The notes below the pieces were generated by a model that saw only the letters and a program-made list of their open reading frames with translations, was not told the DNA's origin and ran no database searches. Shown in pieces: positions 49,093 to 59,253 of a stretch of 64,000 nt of DNA; position 1 is the first letter of the stretch; every line of letters begins with the position of its first letter. A program made the position numbers and the translations under genes. The stretch lies in assembly GCA_002811645.1 (NCBI GenBank), contig PDIP01000259.1, positions 1 to 64,000 of the forward strand, written 5' to 3'. This stretch comes from Corallochytrium limacisporum (lineage: Eukaryota > Opisthokonta).

Positions 49093-50403
49093 TCATTCTT
49101 TATCAGTGCCGCTACGGTTCTTCCACGCACTTGAATTGCTTGGACTCTCCCGTCCAGACCCGGTCAATTTACCTTTAGCTGCTGCTATCTGCGCCTGTTG
49201 CTGTTGCTGCCGTGCCGCGGCCCTCTGCTGCGCACTGACTGTGTGCTGCGCCAACTTTTGGTACGCGCCTGCGGCCGGTCTCATCGGTGCATGCGTGGGC
49301 CGGCTAGAAGTGGTGTCAGACCCGCCTGCGGCACCGCTAGTGCCACTGGCGGGTGACACACCAGACTGCGCCGTGGCGGTCCCGACACCAGCTCTCTTGC
49401 CACTGCGGAAGTGGCTGCGCAGGTGTGTATCGACGCTCCGTCCGCGAATGTCGCTTCCGGAGCGCAGTCCTCCGTCCCGCCCTAGTGGCTCAGAATCCGG
49501 GATTATGCCCCCTCGGTACATTGGCCGCAAAGGAGGTGGGCTGAATTCATCGTCCCCAAAGCCTGCAGCCATCGGGGTCGAGGCCGGAGTGATGGATGCG
49601 GCGTGTGGGTCAACCGCTGTGTAGTCTTTTCTCCCTGCCGGTCGACTGGTGGAACTGTCGGATCGATTCTGTGTTTCGTCGGTAGCGCTAGTATCTGTGT
49701 TTGTAGCCGTATTGCCAACTCCAGTGCCTCCCGGACCATTGTTGCTATTGTTGTTGTTTCCTCCGTGCATAGCACTGCTAATTGCATCGAGTTCCAGGTT
49801 GGGCAGCAGTTCATCGAGCTCGAGGAGGGCAGGTGAAACCAGTACGCTCCGCATCGCTTCATTGTTCTGCTGGAACTTAGACAGTAGCGTGGAAGGCATA
49901 TCATTTTCGTACTTTTCACATGCTGAAGCCAAAGAAAGCAGTGAGACTTGAATAGTTCGCTTGCGCCGAATGATCTGAGAGTCACCTGTTCCTTTGAACG
50001 GACTGGTTGCCAAAGTGGAGCTACTGTTCGTGGTCACACCGCTGACAGTAAGGTCCTCAGTGGCCAATTCAAGGGACCGCCGGCGATCTCTTGCACTTGC
50101 TGTATTGTAAATATTAGCGCCTGTCAAATGAATGAGATCGGCTCCCTGTTCGATCTTGACCCGCTCAATGCCTCTGATCTTTGCGTCTACTGTCAGTTGT
50201 ACAATCACCTCACTGCCTTCAAGTCGTTCTTCAGCCGGATACGGATCGTCCTCGTTCAGAACAATCAGATTGCAAGGTAAATTATGTCCCTGGCTGTCCA
50301 CTACCGATAGGACAATCTCACTATCCGCAGTCTGCCCTTCAGTATGAGCGTTCGGCCACACTACCTCCGCTTGTTGAGGAATCTGGTCCCCTGTGTCCGC
50401 CAT
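49093..50403 (-). CDS. protein of unknown function
   Basis: A 436-residue protein I do not recognise. Residues 1-110 look folded, with alternating hydrophobic strands (EIVLSVVDSQGHNL, CNLIVLNEDD, EVIVQLTVDAKI). Residues about 148-215 are helical (TIQVSLLSLASACEKYEND, LLELDELLPNLELDAI). The rest is low in complexity: an Asn run near 220, Ser/Thr/Gly-rich linkers, an Arg-rich region, and a Gln/Ala-rich stretch (ARQQQQQAQIAAAKG) near the C-terminus. The frame is closed by an ATG in the divergent promoter with SLX4. The uninterrupted frame and the convergent position support a real gene. No function is proposed. Confidence 0.7.
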   Translation of the reverse strand: MADTGDQIPQQAEVVWPNAHTEGQTADSEIVLSVVDSQGHNLPCNLIVLNEDDPYPAEERLEGSEVIVQLTVDAKIRGIERVKIEQGADLIHLTGANIYNTASARDRRRSLELATEDLTVSGVTTNSSSTLATSPFKGTGDSQIIRRKRTIQVSLLSLASACEKYENDMPSTLLSKFQQNNEAMRSVLVSPALLELDELLPNLELDAISSAMHGGNNNNSNNGPGGTGVGNTATNTDTSATDETQNRSDSSTSRPAGRKDYTAVDPHAASITPASTPMAAGFGDDEFSPPPLRPMYRGGIIPDSEPLGRDGGLRSGSDIRGRSVDTHLRSHFRSGKRAGVGTATAQSGVSPASGTSGAAGGSDTTSSRPTHAPMRPAAGAYQKLAQHTVSAQQRAAARQQQQQAQIAAAKGKLTGSGRESPSNSSAWKNRSGTDKE

Positions 50404-51003
50404 TCTCGCTGCTTTGCAAATGGCAGTCCAACCCCTCCGTCATATTCCCTACTCTGTTGTTATCTTCACAAAGAATCCATTAACAGACTATGGTCAAGAG
50501 ACCTAGATCGGGAAGTCCGACACCGAAATACCATCCAGCCCGTAAGGAACCGTTTGACCATTCAAACCTTCTGCGGCATCGCACCCGGGTTCCAACAACA
50601 GCTTGGCTTGGCTTGGCTGTTTCCACGGCACTAAAATAGACTCCTGATTCCAGCTTTAGTACCCAACGTACGGGACTCAATATGGTTTTGAGGGTTTCAG
50701 TTAGTCTTTACATCGCGAAACTATAGTACTGGTACTGTAGAAGTACTGAGCTCAGCGTAAAGCCCTCCCCCTCAGGGGGATAAATTGTGGGCGCGAAGAA
50801 CTCAAAGGGACTGACGAGCCCTGGTTGTGGGTCCATCGGAACGAAAGGTACCTTGGGCTGTGCATCAGGTAATTAAATCACCATTCAGGTGTTTGTAAGC
50901 ATGAAGTAGATGGGCCGGACGATTTCTTCCAGAACCAAATTTATTTCGGGAAGAGCAGAACATGTCTGAACAACAGTGCGAACGACTATGACACAGAAGC
51001 AAG
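50404..51003. other. divergent promoter region unknown gene / SLX4
   Basis: A 600-bp gap. On the minus strand a gtctattttag word (about 50632-50642) could be a promoter element of the unknown gene. Three overlapping ttggc/cttggct copies sit at about 50603-50620. No gene is seen. Confidence 0.4.
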
Positions 51004-53256
51004 ATGCCTACACCTACGCGGTCCGGGCCACTTGGCGACGTGAATGGCCGACACAAGCAGCCAAAGGCCGCTAAAATGCAGGATGAGATCTTGATCATTG
51101 ACGACAGTTCGGACGAGGGAACCCCTGAACGGGCCAAGAGCAGAAAGCTACCAAGGGCTGTAGAGAACACTCCACCCGCACACGGTGCAGAAGCCGTTCC
51201 TGCTACTCCAGCAAAATGCCCAGGGTGCAACAAAGGTATTCAAAGGTTTAGCCCTATGGCCCGTAACCTTCATGTTGAGCGGTGTATTGAAGGGACCAGA
51301 ACTCAAGAAACGCCGGAAAGCACACAAGGACAGGAGCGCGCTTGCGTGATCTGCACTAAAGATCTCAGCGGGTATTCGCCACGCGGTCGCGCACACCATG
51401 TTAATCAATGCACAATGGTAAACTACGAATATGGAAGAAACTCTTCCATCAGTGACGCAGGGCTGTCACAAACAAAGAATCGCGTCAAAGGGCATGCTCA
51501 GTGTCCCAATTGTCAGAAACAGATCATCGTGTCAGACGTCGCAAACATGCAGGATTTTGGCAGCCATCTGCGAAAATGTTGTAAGAACATGAGCGCTCAG
51601 GAGCGCATTCGAATCCTGAGGCAGGAAAAACTGCGCTTGGATGCAGAGGCACAGAGTATGGCAGAGGCAGTGGCCAGAGAGGCTAGTCGTCCAGTGGAGC
51701 ACCGAGACTCCTTCCGCACGGTAAGACCACAAAATATCGTAATCCCGCAGACTCCCGTGGACGACGGAAGGATCGGTGCAGCAGCCACTCCGGACACTAT
51801 CGAGGGACCGTCCAACGAGGCGGAACAAGAGCGTCTACGTCGGGCAAGTCTGTTGGTGCAGCAAGGACCCGCTACTACCCCATCCGCATCAACTTCCATT
51901 CGACCTGTGGCAAAGTCGAAAGTTCAGGGTGGTAGCAGTGCTCTCGCACAGGCAAAGGCCCTCTCAGCGTCATTGGTGACTCACGCTCGGGAGGAAGCGC
52001 GGCGGCAGCAGGAACGTGATGGCCTGTGTGGTCCTCTCCGTTACTCTAGCACAGAGCGTGAATCTATTTCACAGGCTCGACACAAGGCTATAATTGATGC
52101 TGGTACCACGGACCATGACGTCGATGACACAATGGGAAAAGAAAATCAAGGGTCGTCGACGCTGTACAAAGCATCCACTGCGTGTACGACACCACAGAAG
52201 ACCATGGTACGCGATGGTACTCTTCGAAGCCTCCGTGTCTGGTACCGGAACGCACTGGTAGATGCCCGCGCGGCGCACACCAAGCGGGTGGCAGAGATGG
52301 AACGGTGCTATCGTAGGGCAGTTAAACAGGCAAGAATTGACCTATACCAGCATGGGGCAGACACAAAGGGGTTCGAAGAATTGGCCCTAAGCTACGTCGG
52401 GGCACCTGATGCGAAGGAAATGTTTTGGGAAAGTCTCAACAACATCCAGGGCGCCGACGCGGCCGGTGACTTGCAAGACAGGGTCACGCTGACTGGCAAG
52501 AGAAACAACATGTTGCAGGCTGATGCCCTGTTAGTGCGCAAGGCGACAACAGGAAGTCACAATGGTCAAAGTCGTGCTGTAAGTGGTTCTGGTATGAGTG
52601 CTAGTCAACCTAGCTCCTTCCAGCCTCTCATGACCCCAACACGGGAAAAGACTATGTGCCATCCCAGATGTCTAGACAATGAAGAGAACCAAAGACCGAA
52701 ATTGGACACATCTGACATCATTCGTTTTGGTAGCTGCAGCAGTGATGACGAGGATGGCGAGGCCGCGAGCGAGCTTGAGATCATCGACGAGGAGACGACT
52801 AACGCGGGGCGAACTATTGCGACGAACCCAACAGCTACTCTGCCAATCACCATTGATGAAGACGATGGCAGTGATCATGGGGACCTCTACTCTGAGGACC
52901 TCTACTCGGAGACACAGGGCGGATTTCCGGATACTGCCCTAAACCAAAGCAACGTCAGCAGCGTCAGCAGTGCAATATCTATGGATTCTGCTGCCTCTGG
53001 TACTGGAAGCAATAAGGCCCGCACCATTCGTGACATGGACGAGCTACGTAAGGAATTCCATCGATTTGTCAGGGCACATCCGGACCTTTACCAGCAGATG
53101 CTAGAGTTTCGAGACCTCAAACTCGAAGATGTTCAACGTCAGTTCAAGGCCTTCGGCGTACGGTGTGGAAAGGTAAAGTTGCAGCGCCTGTTTGAAGAGG
53201 AGAACATTGTTCACCACCAGGCTAGTGTAGAAGCCAGACATGGTAACAGGGAGTAA
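51004..53256 (+). CDS. SLX4: SLX4-like nuclease scaffold
   Basis: A 750-residue homologue of SLX4, which binds SLX1 and other structure-selective endonucleases to resolve branched DNA. Three Cys2-His-Cys fingers occur in tandem: C72/C75/H90/C94, C114/C117/H132/C136 (CVICTKDLSGYSPRGRAHHV, close to the human UBZ4 finger), and C167/C170/H188/C192. A classic SUMO-interacting motif EILIIDDSSDEG (28-39) precedes them, with two more hydrophobic-acidic stretches (ELEIIDEE, LPITIDEDD) near residue 600. The last 75 residues hold the conserved C-terminal domain that docks SLX1: FHRFVRAHPDLYQQMLEF, LKLEDVQRQFKAFGVRCG and LQRLFEEENI. The protein lacks a recognisable BTB domain and is much shorter than human SLX4 (1834), closer to fungal size. 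Confidence 0.8.
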   Translation: MPTPTRSGPLGDVNGRHKQPKAAKMQDEILIIDDSSDEGTPERAKSRKLPRAVENTPPAHGAEAVPATPAKCPGCNKGIQRFSPMARNLHVERCIEGTRTQETPESTQGQERACVICTKDLSGYSPRGRAHHVNQCTMVNYEYGRNSSISDAGLSQTKNRVKGHAQCPNCQKQIIVSDVANMQDFGSHLRKCCKNMSAQERIRILRQEKLRLDAEAQSMAEAVAREASRPVEHRDSFRTVRPQNIVIPQTPVDDGRIGAAATPDTIEGPSNEAEQERLRRASLLVQQGPATTPSASTSIRPVAKSKVQGGSSALAQAKALSASLVTHAREEARRQQERDGLCGPLRYSSTERESISQARHKAIIDAGTTDHDVDDTMGKENQGSSTLYKASTACTTPQKTMVRDGTLRSLRVWYRNALVDARAAHTKRVAEMERCYRRAVKQARIDLYQHGADTKGFEELALSYVGAPDAKEMFWESLNNIQGADAAGDLQDRVTLTGKRNNMLQADALLVRKATTGSHNGQSRAVSGSGMSASQPSSFQPLMTPTREKTMCHPRCLDNEENQRPKLDTSDIIRFGSCSSDDEDGEAASELEIIDEETTNAGRTIATNPTATLPITIDEDDGSDHGDLYSEDLYSETQGGFPDTALNQSNVSSVSSAISMDSAASGTGSNKARTIRDMDELRKEFHRFVRAHPDLYQQMLEFRDLKLEDVQRQFKAFGVRCGKVKLQRLFEEENIVHHQASVEARHGNRE

Positions 53257-54658
53257 AGCCATGTCGCATGGCGACCAGTGTGTGTTTTTCAATAAGGAGA
53301 ATCGTACATGTACATAAACTGTTTATAATTGGCTACTCTGGCTGCCCAAGAATCGCCTCTGTGCGCTGACATAAAGACTGGTTTCCAGGGGATTCCGGAA
53401 CGGAAGGGGACCTGTGCTCAACAATGTCGGCAAGAGGTGTGCGACAGTTTTGTGTGGTGTGTCCTTCGATGACAATGGAGCCTTCGTAGCAGACAGTGAC
53501 GACAGTTCGATGGTCTGTCATAAATTATTTGGTTGGTGACGGTGTGGCTTCAGTGTACATCGCCGTACCACCGGGCGCATGTGCCTAACGGATGCCGGTC
53601 AGATCAGATTGCCCTAACCTTAGGGTCAGAACCTTAGGGGTAGAGCAGCATGAAAAATATATTTCAACCTGTCTTCAGATTGAAATCTCGCCAAATGCCG
53701 TCTATGCATATAATTGTTAGTGCGGTACTTGAATCTATACCAAATTTTCTTTCTGTCTACCTCCATATTGAACATAAGAGCGTACCGGTGATTGATAAAT
53801 CAAATGAAAAGTTTGGGGGCCTAGTTTACACATGTCTCCCGACCGCAAGCTGGCGGGGGGAGGCGACTGCGCACAGCCACTTTGGAGGATTGTGTCTCGA
53901 TCGGGCACCGGTCCCCTCCCAACAACAGTCCAAACCAATGAAGGCGATACAGCTGCAAACAACTGAAACAATGGATAAATACTGTACAACCGGTATTGAA
54001 CCGTCTCGTCTGCGCAGCATGGTTCCTGACTGTGGTACTGGTACACCACCATACCACGGGATCAAGCATCCGCGTATTATTCCAAACTGGAGAACGGAGA
54101 TCTTGTTTTTCCGGGACCTCTTGGGTGCACTGGGTTTCCTTAAGTCGTCCGATTGGTCAGGTTTTGGTTCCAATGGTCGAGCCAGCCTTTCTTTAGAAAT
54201 AGTTGCTTGCTTGGGCTTGGGTACACGTGTGAAACTTAGAGCCAACCGGGGGATAGGGGAAGATATCGCACCTGAATACGCAAAAGATTAGGCAAAACAA
54301 TTGACAGGTTTAAAGTGCGCTCTGGACAGAGGGCCATTTTTTGTTGCCTAATCAGCCGAAATTTTCCCGACACTTAAGTGCTACTGACTGTGCATAGGAA
54401 CCAAGCCGATTCCACCAAGTCCGGATTTTACGGTTGGACGGAGTTTATTTACCGTGCCGCTACGATGTTGTTGTAAAGGCCTTTTGCGTGTTTTCGGTTC
54501 GTTGTTAGCTGCTTCTGTAACAACATCAAGACGGTATGTTTGAGTGGTTCAACACTGTCGAGAATTGGTATTCAAGACGCGTGTGGTTGCATTATGTGTT
54601 GATGCTCCGTGTCACAAATTTTATCACCTAAGAGTCTAATCATCTTAGTGCAAGGAAT
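53257..54658. other. intergenic SLX4 / SETD3
   Basis: A 1.4-kb gap. The longest frame (53650-54291, 213 codons from an ATG) has no protein-like composition or recognised motif and is not called. A gtttattta word at about 54443 is a possible distal promoter element of SETD3. Nothing else is recognised. Confidence 0.4.
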
Positions 54659-56290
54659 ATGCCAGGGGCACCGAAAGAGTTTTGGTTGTCGAAAGACGAC
54701 CCTTTCCCGAAGCCTCTCAAACAGCTGGCTGAGGGTGCTTCCGTGCGCGATCAGGAAACAATGACTCTACTGGCAGATATGTCTGCTCCGAAACGTGCCC
54801 TTGTGCAGAGCTCTTTCTACCTCTCTCGACTTGCCGATCCGGAGAAGGCCAAGGAAGACTTGAAGGAGATAATGACTTCTTTCAACAGTGCTTTGGAGGC
54901 CCAAAAGGATATGCCTTCACTGCTTGATGGTCTTGCTCCCTTCGAGACGAAGGACGACAAGGTCAAAGTCTTCGATGATCTGATGAAATGGGCGAAGGAG
55001 CGTGGAGTTGTCGGGGTTGACAACTTTGAGATAGATGTCGACTACGCAGAAGGGCCAGGTCTGAAATGTAAGACGGAGATCAAGAAGGGTGACATGTGCC
55101 TGATCATGCCCCTGAAAACCATGCTGCACGAGAAGAGTGTGCACGCCAACAATGCTCTACTTGGTGTCAAGAAAAAGCTCGAACTGAAGGGAACGGATTA
55201 CCTACAGCTGCTGCTCTTGAAGGAAGTTGCGAAGAAGGGTGACAGTGCTTGGTCTGCATATATTAACGCTTTGCCTCGCACCTACGATACTCCTCTGTAT
55301 GCATCCTTTGAGGACATGCAGGCCTTTGAGCATGACCCACACATTTTGGCTGAGACCGCCAAGCTGAACAAGTTTGTTATGCGAAGCTATCTAAACATAA
55401 TGACCAGTCTTGAGGGCAAGACTGCCAGCCTAGGTATCCCTCAGATCTCTCTGGCTGACTGGCGCTGGGCTTATCAGACCATTATTTCGAGGCAGAACAA
55501 TCTGACTTACAACCCAGAAAAGAAAGACTACATTCTCGCTCTGATTCCGGTCTGGGACATGGCAAACTACGACTACAGGGGAACCATTACCACTGTATTC
55601 GATCCCGCTAAGGAAGTTATGGAATGCTCCGCCAAGAAAACTTTCCAAGCGGGTGATCAATTCTACATTTTCTACGGGATGCGGCCAAACCACCTCTTGT
55701 TCCTCTATCAGGGATTCGTGCCGGAAAAGAACAATGCGGACATCTTCCCTTTGTCGTTGTCTCTCAAACCAAACGCTGAACACCAGCAGGATAAGCGGGT
55801 TGCCCTCCAAAGGGCACAGTTCCAGTCACCGGGAGTGACCCTGAACGTCAAGCGAGACGGAGAAGTGCCTCTGGAGGTCATGCCCATGGCCCGCTGTTTG
55901 TGTGCCAATGGAGAAGACATCAAGAAATCAAAAGAAAAGGTTGGCTTTCTTGATATCAGTAAGCCCCAGGACTTCGAATTTGAGAGTCGGGCCATCGGTT
56001 TCCTGCGCACTCGCGTCAACATCCTCAAGATGCACCGTGAGCGTGCTCTGAAAAAGCTGCAGGAAGGCGGCGCCGCCAATGGAAAGTACGTGCAGGAGGC
56101 GATCCGCATACTCGAAGGTCATATTGAAGCTTTGGGCAACTGCGCCATCAAACTTGACCGCGAAAAGCAGGTCATTGACCGGGTTATTGCTGGTGAGGAC
56201 GTACAGACAGTGTACAACGAGTACGAAGCAGAGAACAAGAAACTGCAAGAAGAGGAGCAGAAGAGGCTCATCGCCGAGGAAGAGGTTTAA
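54659..56290 (+). CDS. SETD3: SETD3-like actin-histidine N-methyltransferase
   Basis: A 543-residue SET-domain protein close to SETD3, the enzyme that methylates His73 of actin. A helical N-terminus includes VFDDLMKWAKERGVVGVDNFEI, matching the entry of the SETD3 catalytic region. The SET core spans about 125-345: LKCKTEIKKGDMCLIMPLK, YDTPLY, WRWAYQTIISRQN, the SAM-site LIPVWDMANY (Asn conserved) and FYIFYGMRPNHLLF with the key Tyr. A C-terminal Rubisco-LSMT-type helical domain follows, ending in a Glu/Lys-rich coil. The length is close to human SETD3 (594). Other SET/LSMT enzymes (RuBisCO, SETD6) fit less well because of the N-terminal match. It converges on CutA. Confidence 0.85.
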   Translation: MPGAPKEFWLSKDDPFPKPLKQLAEGASVRDQETMTLLADMSAPKRALVQSSFYLSRLADPEKAKEDLKEIMTSFNSALEAQKDMPSLLDGLAPFETKDDKVKVFDDLMKWAKERGVVGVDNFEIDVDYAEGPGLKCKTEIKKGDMCLIMPLKTMLHEKSVHANNALLGVKKKLELKGTDYLQLLLLKEVAKKGDSAWSAYINALPRTYDTPLYASFEDMQAFEHDPHILAETAKLNKFVMRSYLNIMTSLEGKTASLGIPQISLADWRWAYQTIISRQNNLTYNPEKKDYILALIPVWDMANYDYRGTITTVFDPAKEVMECSAKKTFQAGDQFYIFYGMRPNHLLFLYQGFVPEKNNADIFPLSLSLKPNAEHQQDKRVALQRAQFQSPGVTLNVKRDGEVPLEVMPMARCLCANGEDIKKSKEKVGFLDISKPQDFEFESRAIGFLRTRVNILKMHRERALKKLQEGGAANGKYVQEAIRILEGHIEALGNCAIKLDREKQVIDRVIAGEDVQTVYNEYEAENKKLQEEEQKRLIAEEEV

Positions 56291-56398
56291 ACTTTACCGA
56301 GAAAACATCACTAAAGTGTAATCATCAAATAGATAGTCAAATGCATGGTAACTAGCAGGCAACATTACTCAGCGCAAGTGACAGGCAGAAAGATAATG

Positions 56399-56902
56399 TT
56401 AGTCCACATCGATTGCTGAGTCGCGGGTAGGCATGATATTCTTGCTGCCGTCCGCCACGTTCTCTCCTATCCACTTCATGTACGCACCATGGCCAGCCAC
56501 AATGGGAATTCCTATGATCTCTGGAACATCATAAGGATGAACAGAAATTATCTCGTGTTCCAGCTCATCAAATCTTCCTAGATCTGTCTTGATCGTCAGT
56601 TGATACTCGCCCTCTTTCTCGTTCTTGCCTTGCCACATATAGGAGCTTGTGACCGGGTAGATGTTGCAACATGCAGCCAGCTGCTTTTCCAAAAGATGTT
56701 GCGCAACCTTTTCTGCATCATCTTTGGTTGGTGCGGTCACAAAGACCATGCCGTACTGTCTGCCACCCCTAGTCATTGTGGTGTTTTTGCGGATCATACA
56801 AATGACTCCTTGGGTGCAATCTCGGTAGCTACGATGACAAGACTGGGTGTGGATACCCTTTAGATGCCAACTAAACACTCTCGTTCGCACTATTCCGATC
56901 AT
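56399..56902 (-). CDS. CUTA: CutA-family divalent-cation tolerance protein
   Basis: A 167-residue protein whose residues about 48-155 form the trimeric CutA fold. The motifs are in order: VFVTAPTKDDAEKVAQHLLEK, AACCNIYPVTSSYMWQGK, GEYQLTIKTDLGRFDELEH, and HPYDVPEIIGIPI. The core matches bacterial and animal CutA; the animal protein has been linked to membrane anchoring of acetylcholinesterase, but its general role is unclear. The first 47 residues (Arg/Ser/His-rich, no acid until residue 28) are additional and could be an organelle presequence. A second ATG at residue 43 (MTRGG) would give the core alone. The gene converges on SETD3 with 108 bp between stops. Confidence 0.92.
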   Translation of the reverse strand: MIGIVRTRVFSWHLKGIHTQSCHRSYRDCTQGVICMIRKNTTMTRGGRQYGMVFVTAPTKDDAEKVAQHLLEKQLAACCNIYPVTSSYMWQGKNEKEGEYQLTIKTDLGRFDELEHEIISVHPYDVPEIIGIPIVAGHGAYMKWIGENVADGSKNIMPTRDSAIDVD

Positions 56903-57678
56903 TCAGCTTACTGGCGGACGAAGAACCAGCTCAATCTTCAGTGAAAACGAGCACCCATCATCTGGCTACAGCCCATTGAGTACCTTGCGGACCTCTCAAA
57001 GTAGAATATCATCATATTGTGATCCTTAGTCATCCCCGACTTCGGACCTTATCAAGCTGGTAGGTCCAAATTAGTAATATAAGAGGGCGACACGGGCTGC
57101 ACAGAGAAAATAGGCCCCCAATTTATTTTCATTAAAGTGCTGGTTAGGGGAAATGCTACAGAGAGCGCACCTGGGCGGAGATCCCGGGAACGGTTCAAAA
57201 TCTGAACCTTTTACCGACACAAACGGGGCCCGTAAATTGGAATCGCTGCGGTACTGAGAGTACAGGGAAACCCGCTGCTCGATGCTGACCATTTTGCACA
57301 CGGCCGATGACGAATGGGCAGTGGGCTCGTACAACCGAGTGTGCACCCCAACTTGGAGTGTCTGGATCGGTGGCAATCAGTTTCACACGTTCTTGGGGCA
57401 GCTCAATGGATACAGTTCGTTCTTCTCATTTTAGTTGGCAAGTGTGTGCGAGGGCGCCGAAAACGAGGATTGCCATGAGCCAGTCTCTATTCTCCTAACC
57501 ACGTTCGGGTTTTTGTTTAGGCAATGTGTAGGAATTGCTCGTTAGGACACAAACGTAACAGGGGCAAACAACATGTGCGCACATATAACCGCATGGCTAC
57601 TTGAGAAGGAGCAAACGTCTGCGGAAAGGATAAGAGTTTTGTGTTCTGCACCAGTTCTCGTACGGTCCTTGGGCCACA
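56903..57678. other. divergent intergenic region CutA / F-box gene
   Basis: A 776-bp gap without a supported gene. Open frames are short and overlapping. No clear TATA-like word is placed near either start. Confidence 0.4.
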
Positions 57679-59253
57679 ATGTCGCACAAGTGGCCCAGGA
57701 AGTACCATCAACGGTACCACCGCACGGTTTTTGAGCAAATTCAAGACCAACGAGTCCCAAATGATCCATACGGTGCCTTAGGTTTAGTGTAAGTATTGCT
57801 TCATGAGTTCTACTGTGCCGCAGTTTACTCAGTAATTTCTTTATTTTGGTTCTCAGCCCTCTGCTGTCAATCGCCTCATAACTTGGAGTGTTGGTGCCAA
57901 AGAACAGTTTCTGTTCGTCCCCAGACCATTACTTTTGAATCATTGAGGCAGAGTGTGCAAAAGCTGTCTTCTCGTTCTTACCTAAGAGATAGTAGAAAAT
58001 TCTGCAGGCTGAGATCCGTTAGTCAGCGATATTATTTTTGTCACAGATAATCTAACATCCCTTCTTGCTATCTTTCTTCCCTTTTGGCAATACAGAAGTG
58101 ACAACCGTGCCTTATTCAATCTCTCCGAAGGTGAGACCTTGACAGCTTTGGAGCTTGTGTTCCAGCGTCTAGACGCATTTACCCTTGCTAAAGCAGCGCA
58201 GGTATGTCGCTACTGGCACCGGCTCGCTAGGGACAACCGGCTCTGGAATGAACTTGTGTACCGGCGATTTGGATTGCGTAAGAATGCAAATTTGAGAGTA
58301 CTTGGCATGGACTCCTGGGCCCAGCTCTACAAGGAATGGTCCATTGATTGCCGCATGCCCCTCCATATCCGTGGCAAGGGTAGCGATGGCGTCAGTTTTG
58401 CACGAGGTTGCAATCGCAGTCGGAGTGTCTTTGTGTGGGCCACTGTGAATCACACGGCCAACTGTCAGCTCCGCAGTATTCCTGATGACCCTGGGAGGGC
58501 TTACATTAGTATTGTCGTGGTTCTACAGAACACTCTTGCTGAAGCTGTGTATTTCCATCTCGAGGACATCTGGCTCAAGCGAAAGGACGACCAGTACATA
58601 GAACCATTCTTGTTCGACGGCAAAAGCTGTGGGTCAGTAACGCACCATGCACTAGGGCCCAAAGTTTTTGTCGCAAAGATTGCCCAGTATATAACTATGA
58701 CGGAAAGTCAGCTGCAGAAAGGCATCCGTCTAGACTACATGCAACCGCAGTGCGTGCTCATGAACTTCCCGGTCTATGATTCTGCATATGAGGCCCAGGC
58801 CTTGGACCATTTCTCTAGATTCGGTGTCTATGTGTGCTTCAAAGATCCCCGATTCACTGTAGATGAAATGGAAGGTCTGCCACTCGAAGCATCGATAGAC
58901 GGCGAGAGAAAGGACCTCCTGGTCGCAGACTTTCGTGAAAAGGTCATCTTTGACCACTATACGCGTCTCCCTGGAGATTTCTGGGTGTTTAATGAGCATG
59001 CCAACCAGGGTGAGTAGCGCAGGCTGCCTGCTCTTTTCATATTTCCATATCAACATCGCACACATACCGCATCATTACCATCATCGTCCACATCCATCCA
59101 TATCGTCCATACCATAGTCACAACATTTCCGTATACATACACGCGTACACCATAAATATAGTCCTTTGGATTCGTCTCATTCTTTCTGCTGTAGAAGGAT
59201 CGACTGACAATGCGCAAAAAGACCCTCCGCTTGACCAAAACCCATCATCATAG
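57679..59253 (+). CDS. F-box protein of unknown target (three exons)
   Basis: A spliced gene: exons 57679-57788, 58096-59009 and 59195-59253 give 360 residues. Exon 1 starts at an ATG (cacaATGtc) that follows an in-frame stop at 57631, and ends phase 2 at a GTAAGT donor. Exon 2 opens in frame with SDNRALFNLSEGETLTALEL and encodes an F-box (LVFQRLDAFTLAKAAQVCRYW, DNRLWNELVYRRF), the SKP1-binding motif of SCF ubiquitin ligases. The next 220 residues are a beta-rich region with no recognised family (VFVWATVNHTANCQL, ISIVVVLQNTL). The unspliced frame ends at a TAG inside a second donor, GTGAGTAG (59010-59017). Splicing to 59195 adds a short acidic/Ser tail ending NPSSS. Without splicing, the F-box frame has no ATG. 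Confidence 0.65.
57789..58095 (+). other. intron 1 of the F-box gene
   Basis: A 307-nt intron with a perfect donor GTAAGT (57789-57794), a branch-site-like tctaac (58051-58056) and a pyrimidine-rich acceptor ending caatacag (58095). The phase-2 junction restores one continuous frame through the F-box. Confidence 0.65.
59010..59194 (+). other. intron 2 of the F-box gene
   Basis: A 185-nt candidate intron with donor GTGAGT (59010-59015) and a pyrimidine-rich acceptor attctttctgctgtag ending at 59194. It is filled with catcat/ccat-type repeats. The in-frame TAG of the unspliced reading lies at 59015-59017, overlapping the donor. Confidence 0.5.

Noticed and set aside
53650-54291. 213-codon plus-strand ORF between SLX4 and SETD3
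   Set aside because: It starts with ATG but has no recognisable domain, no consistent hydrophobic pattern, and lies in ordinary intergenic sequence crossed by several opposite-strand frames of similar quality.
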